Below, piece by piece: positions 62,074 to 64,000 of a stretch of DNA of 64,000 bases. How positions within the stretch are numbered: the first letter of the stretch is position 1; each line of letters opens with the position of its first letter. Below the pieces are notes generated by a model, which was not told the origin of the DNA, ran no database searches, and saw nothing but the letters and a program-made list of their open reading frames with translations. The stretch lies in the NCBI GenBank assembly GCA_015234045.1, contig JADFWU010000008.1, forward strand, positions 1 through 64,000, given 5' to 3'. Both the position numbers and the translations under genes were made by a program. This DNA comes from Magnetococcales bacterium (GTDB taxonomy: Bacteria; Pseudomonadota; Magnetococcia; Magnetococcales; JADFWU01).

Positions 62074-63750
62074 CTATGAGAAAAAGTACGGTGCCATCAG
62101 TACCTCTTTCGGATTGAAACTACCGAGATCTGGCGGATCTGGCAGAGTTGTACCGGGCGGAGCACGTAAACACATCTCTTGATGAAACGTGAGCAATGGA
62201 TTGGTTCGATAGATTTCATACATCTGTCGGCGCAACACCTGACTGAGACGGTCAGTGTTGTCCGCATGGGTTGCGAAGCTGTCGTGAATCATTGAATAAT
62301 CATGGATATCATAATGTTGCTGGCAATCCACAACACTGCGTTGCAGGTGTGCCGCATCAAATGCATGAATCACATTGGGCGCAGAACCAGATTTTTGCCG
62401 GCGAGCATCCAGCGTGCGTGATCCTTTGCTGGATTGCAGAACCAACTGTCCGACCATCGTTCGAATCCGTTTTTTTCTGAGACGATAGTATGATTGGGTA
62501 ATGCGTGACCCAGCGGGATTGGTCCAGATCAGCGGCGTTTTTGCCAAAGCCAATTTATGTGCCACAGCCTGGAAATAGTCCATCACCGCTCTGGCCGGTC
62601 CAATCTCCGCACCCATGGCTTCCATGATCTGAGCTTGAAGAAAAGCTGCATTTTCAACGGGATTTCCGTCTATACCTGAGATATGACCATCTTCAAGCAA
62701 CTGGTTACGAATTCCGCGTTCAGTCACACCATAAGGTGTGGTCATTACAGCCCGTTTCACTACTTTTCGGGTAATTTGATCCAACTGCCATCGTGCAGCA
62801 AAATTGCAACCTTTTTGCTGATGGATAGCTATCTGATCTTTTACACGAACAGCTATTGTTTCATAAAGATCATGACGATGTGGATCGGATGAACAGTTGG
62901 TTAGAAATGCACCAGTGTGGTCCTTACACAACATTGACAGATGTTGAATACCGTTCACACTGCCATCTAACGGCACAGGTAATCGGCTTAAATACTGTTC
63001 AGGATCATACAGTTGATGCGCCAGGGCCCACTCTCGACAGGTCGCCAGAAACGAAAACGGTTTTTCAACATTTTGCCAAAATCCGTTGCCGTCCAGCGGG
63101 GTTAGACCAGAGTTCATAATCTGTTGATGATGATCGATAACCCATTCGACTCTTTGTTCGTAGGAAAGCCTATCCATACCCGCACAGTTGGCCATTCTGA
63201 CAGCCAACCAAAACAGCCCACGCTGACCAAGTGGACGGCCTTGTTTAAAAATCAACAAAGCCCGTGCGATCTCATCACCTTGTGGATGAAGATCCTGACT
63301 CATCGGATAAATTCTGGTACGGAAATCAAAAAAATGACCAAAGTAGAGTTCCGGTGCATTTTGCAAACGCCGAGCAATAGTCAACGTTCGCTGCACAGCA
63401 CCTACCCGACTTTTTTTACGCCGTTTAGCCCGTTTTACGGCCCTCACCTGTCGATACCAGCGCTGTTGTTCTTTTTCAGTGCGATTTGAAAAATCATCCG
63501 GTCGATCAGGCAATACCATCTGGCTATTTTCTTCCGTCACGCCGGGCAGTTCGGCACTGTTTTTCTGTAATTGATCACAGACAGCGAGTATCCAATCGTT
63601 GATGCGCCAAGGCGTAGCCTGGATGATATTGATGGCATTCAAGGCCAGATCAGATATTGCATCATTGCTATCCGCTGCGGTGTGTCGATGACGTCCACCA
63701 CGTACCAGAGGCTCTTTTATGAAGTAATACCCTCCATCAAATCCGCTCAT
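62074..63750 (-). CDS. T7-type single-subunit RNA polymerase, C-terminal (catalytic) part
   Basis: A 558-residue protein matching T7 RNA polymerase from the GGYW region to the C-terminus. Motif A is LPVPLDGSVNGIQH (catalytic Asp about 258), the O-helix motif B is KRAVMTTPYG (about 331), and motif C is IHDSFAT (Asp about 490). DFRTRIYPMSQDLHPQG matches the T7 DWRGRVYA segment. The end PYFFS resembles mitochondrial and phage polymerases, which end in FA or FFS. All catalytic residues are present. The N-terminal part is a separate upstream ORF overlapping by ATGA, and this ORF has its own ribosome binding site (AGGAGAGG, about 7 nt before the ATG). Confidence 0.92.
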   Translation of the reverse strand: MSGFDGGYYFIKEPLVRGGRHRHTAADSNDAISDLALNAINIIQATPWRINDWILAVCDQLQKNSAELPGVTEENSQMVLPDRPDDFSNRTEKEQQRWYRQVRAVKRAKRRKKSRVGAVQRTLTIARRLQNAPELYFGHFFDFRTRIYPMSQDLHPQGDEIARALLIFKQGRPLGQRGLFWLAVRMANCAGMDRLSYEQRVEWVIDHHQQIMNSGLTPLDGNGFWQNVEKPFSFLATCREWALAHQLYDPEQYLSRLPVPLDGSVNGIQHLSMLCKDHTGAFLTNCSSDPHRHDLYETIAVRVKDQIAIHQQKGCNFAARWQLDQITRKVVKRAVMTTPYGVTERGIRNQLLEDGHISGIDGNPVENAAFLQAQIMEAMGAEIGPARAVMDYFQAVAHKLALAKTPLIWTNPAGSRITQSYYRLRKKRIRTMVGQLVLQSSKGSRTLDARRQKSGSAPNVIHAFDAAHLQRSVVDCQQHYDIHDYSMIHDSFATHADNTDRLSQVLRRQMYEIYRTNPLLTFHQEMCLRAPPGTTLPDPPDLGSFNPKEVLMAPYFFS

Positions 63751-64000
63751 CCTCTGCCTCTCCTACCGATTACGCTGCGGGAACGAATCCAAGGTTTTGG
63801 TGCAATCAACATTGGACGGTGAGCAGGCCAAAACAGACCCAAGCGCTCTTGTTCACGGCTGATTGCTTGCCAACCGGCTTCAGACAACGTGAGGCACTTA
63901 TCCCGACGACCAGCCTCTTTAGGTTTAGACTGTTCAAAATAGTCCGGCACCAGATCCAATAACGGTTTAAGCAATGCGCCACCCAGGTTTAAACGTGCCT
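63747..64000 (-). CDS. T7-type RNA polymerase, N-terminal part (partial at window edge)
   Basis: The frame is open through the right edge, so the start lies outside. It ends in a segment matching T7 RNA polymerase just before the palm: LTLSEAGWQAISREQERLG then HRPMLIAPKPW, equal to T7 QPCVVPPKPW. In T7 the chain continues directly into TGITGGGYW. Here 13 further residues, rich in Arg and Gly, lead to a TGA, and the GGYY part begins in another frame. Confidence 0.82.
   Translation of the reverse strand, partial: ARLNLGGALLKPLLDLVPDYFEQSKPKEAGRRDKCLTLSEAGWQAISREQERLGLFWPAHRPMLIAPKPWIRSRSVIGRRGRG

Noticed and set aside
63740..63800. Simple frameshift error in the RNA polymerase gene
   Set aside because: Not fully excluded, but the second ORF has its own ribosome binding site and an ATGA overlap with the first, and the 13-residue extension has no T7 counterpart. 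Kept as a finding to be checked against reads.

Overview
The window looks like a chromosomal segment of a Gram-negative proteobacterium. It encodes outer-membrane lipoprotein, PqiABC, TolC and RND systems and many two-component and c-di-GMP proteins. The gene order xseA, M23 peptidase, xseB, ispA, dxs, tlyA is typical of alphaproteobacteria and Magnetococcia-like lineages, while the epmA/efp/epmB set is more often gammaproteobacterial. I cannot place the organism further from sequence alone. Base composition is moderate, with AT-rich intergenic regions.

Layout. 0.3-0.5 kb: a candidate structured RNA, first of two copies. 0.5-5.7 kb: a TPR protein and a pqi operon with a split pqiA. 5.9-12 kb: a large hybrid sensor kinase, small membrane and hypothetical proteins, an HD-GYP response regulator. 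12-13.1 kb: a cpdA-like phosphodiesterase and tRNA-Leu(CAA). 13.2-29.4 kb: the most unusual region, an export locus on the minus strand. It holds a 2876-residue hyperacidic repeat protein with an LEPR-XLL-like N-terminus, a 48-residue basic protein, a GAF-HlyD adaptor, a PqqD/M50 peptidase/HlyD fusion, a second HlyD adaptor and a TolC channel. No ABC ATPase is encoded. 29.9-35.2 kb: an M20 amidohydrolase, an H-NOX-PilZ fusion, and elongation factor P with both of its lysylation enzymes. 35.2-41.2 kb: exonuclease VII and isoprenoid genes. 41.3-44.9 kb: second copy of the structured RNA, a small helical protein, a REC-PAS-GGDEF-EAL protein and a beta-hydroxyacid dehydrogenase. 45.2-57.8 kb: a tripartite RND pump, metZ, tRNA-Leu(UAA), a cold-shock protein, cheW, and an HAE3-type RND/LolA-like/outer-membrane barrel operon. 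58.2 kb: sixA. 58.9-64 kb: structured intergenic RNA signals, then a phage-like segment with a T7-type single-subunit RNA polymerase split into two overlapping ORFs, a gp2.5-like ssDNA-binding protein and two unknown genes. This segment runs off the right edge.

How it works together (inference). The giant protein is probably the cargo of the adaptor/protease/TolC set. The giant gene plus the 48-aa gene end at a strong terminator, so cargo and exporter are probably two transcription units. Four copies of a short element with inverted ends (MITE-like) lie in intergenic gaps, including the presumed promoter of the exporter operon and the gap inside the phage-like operon.
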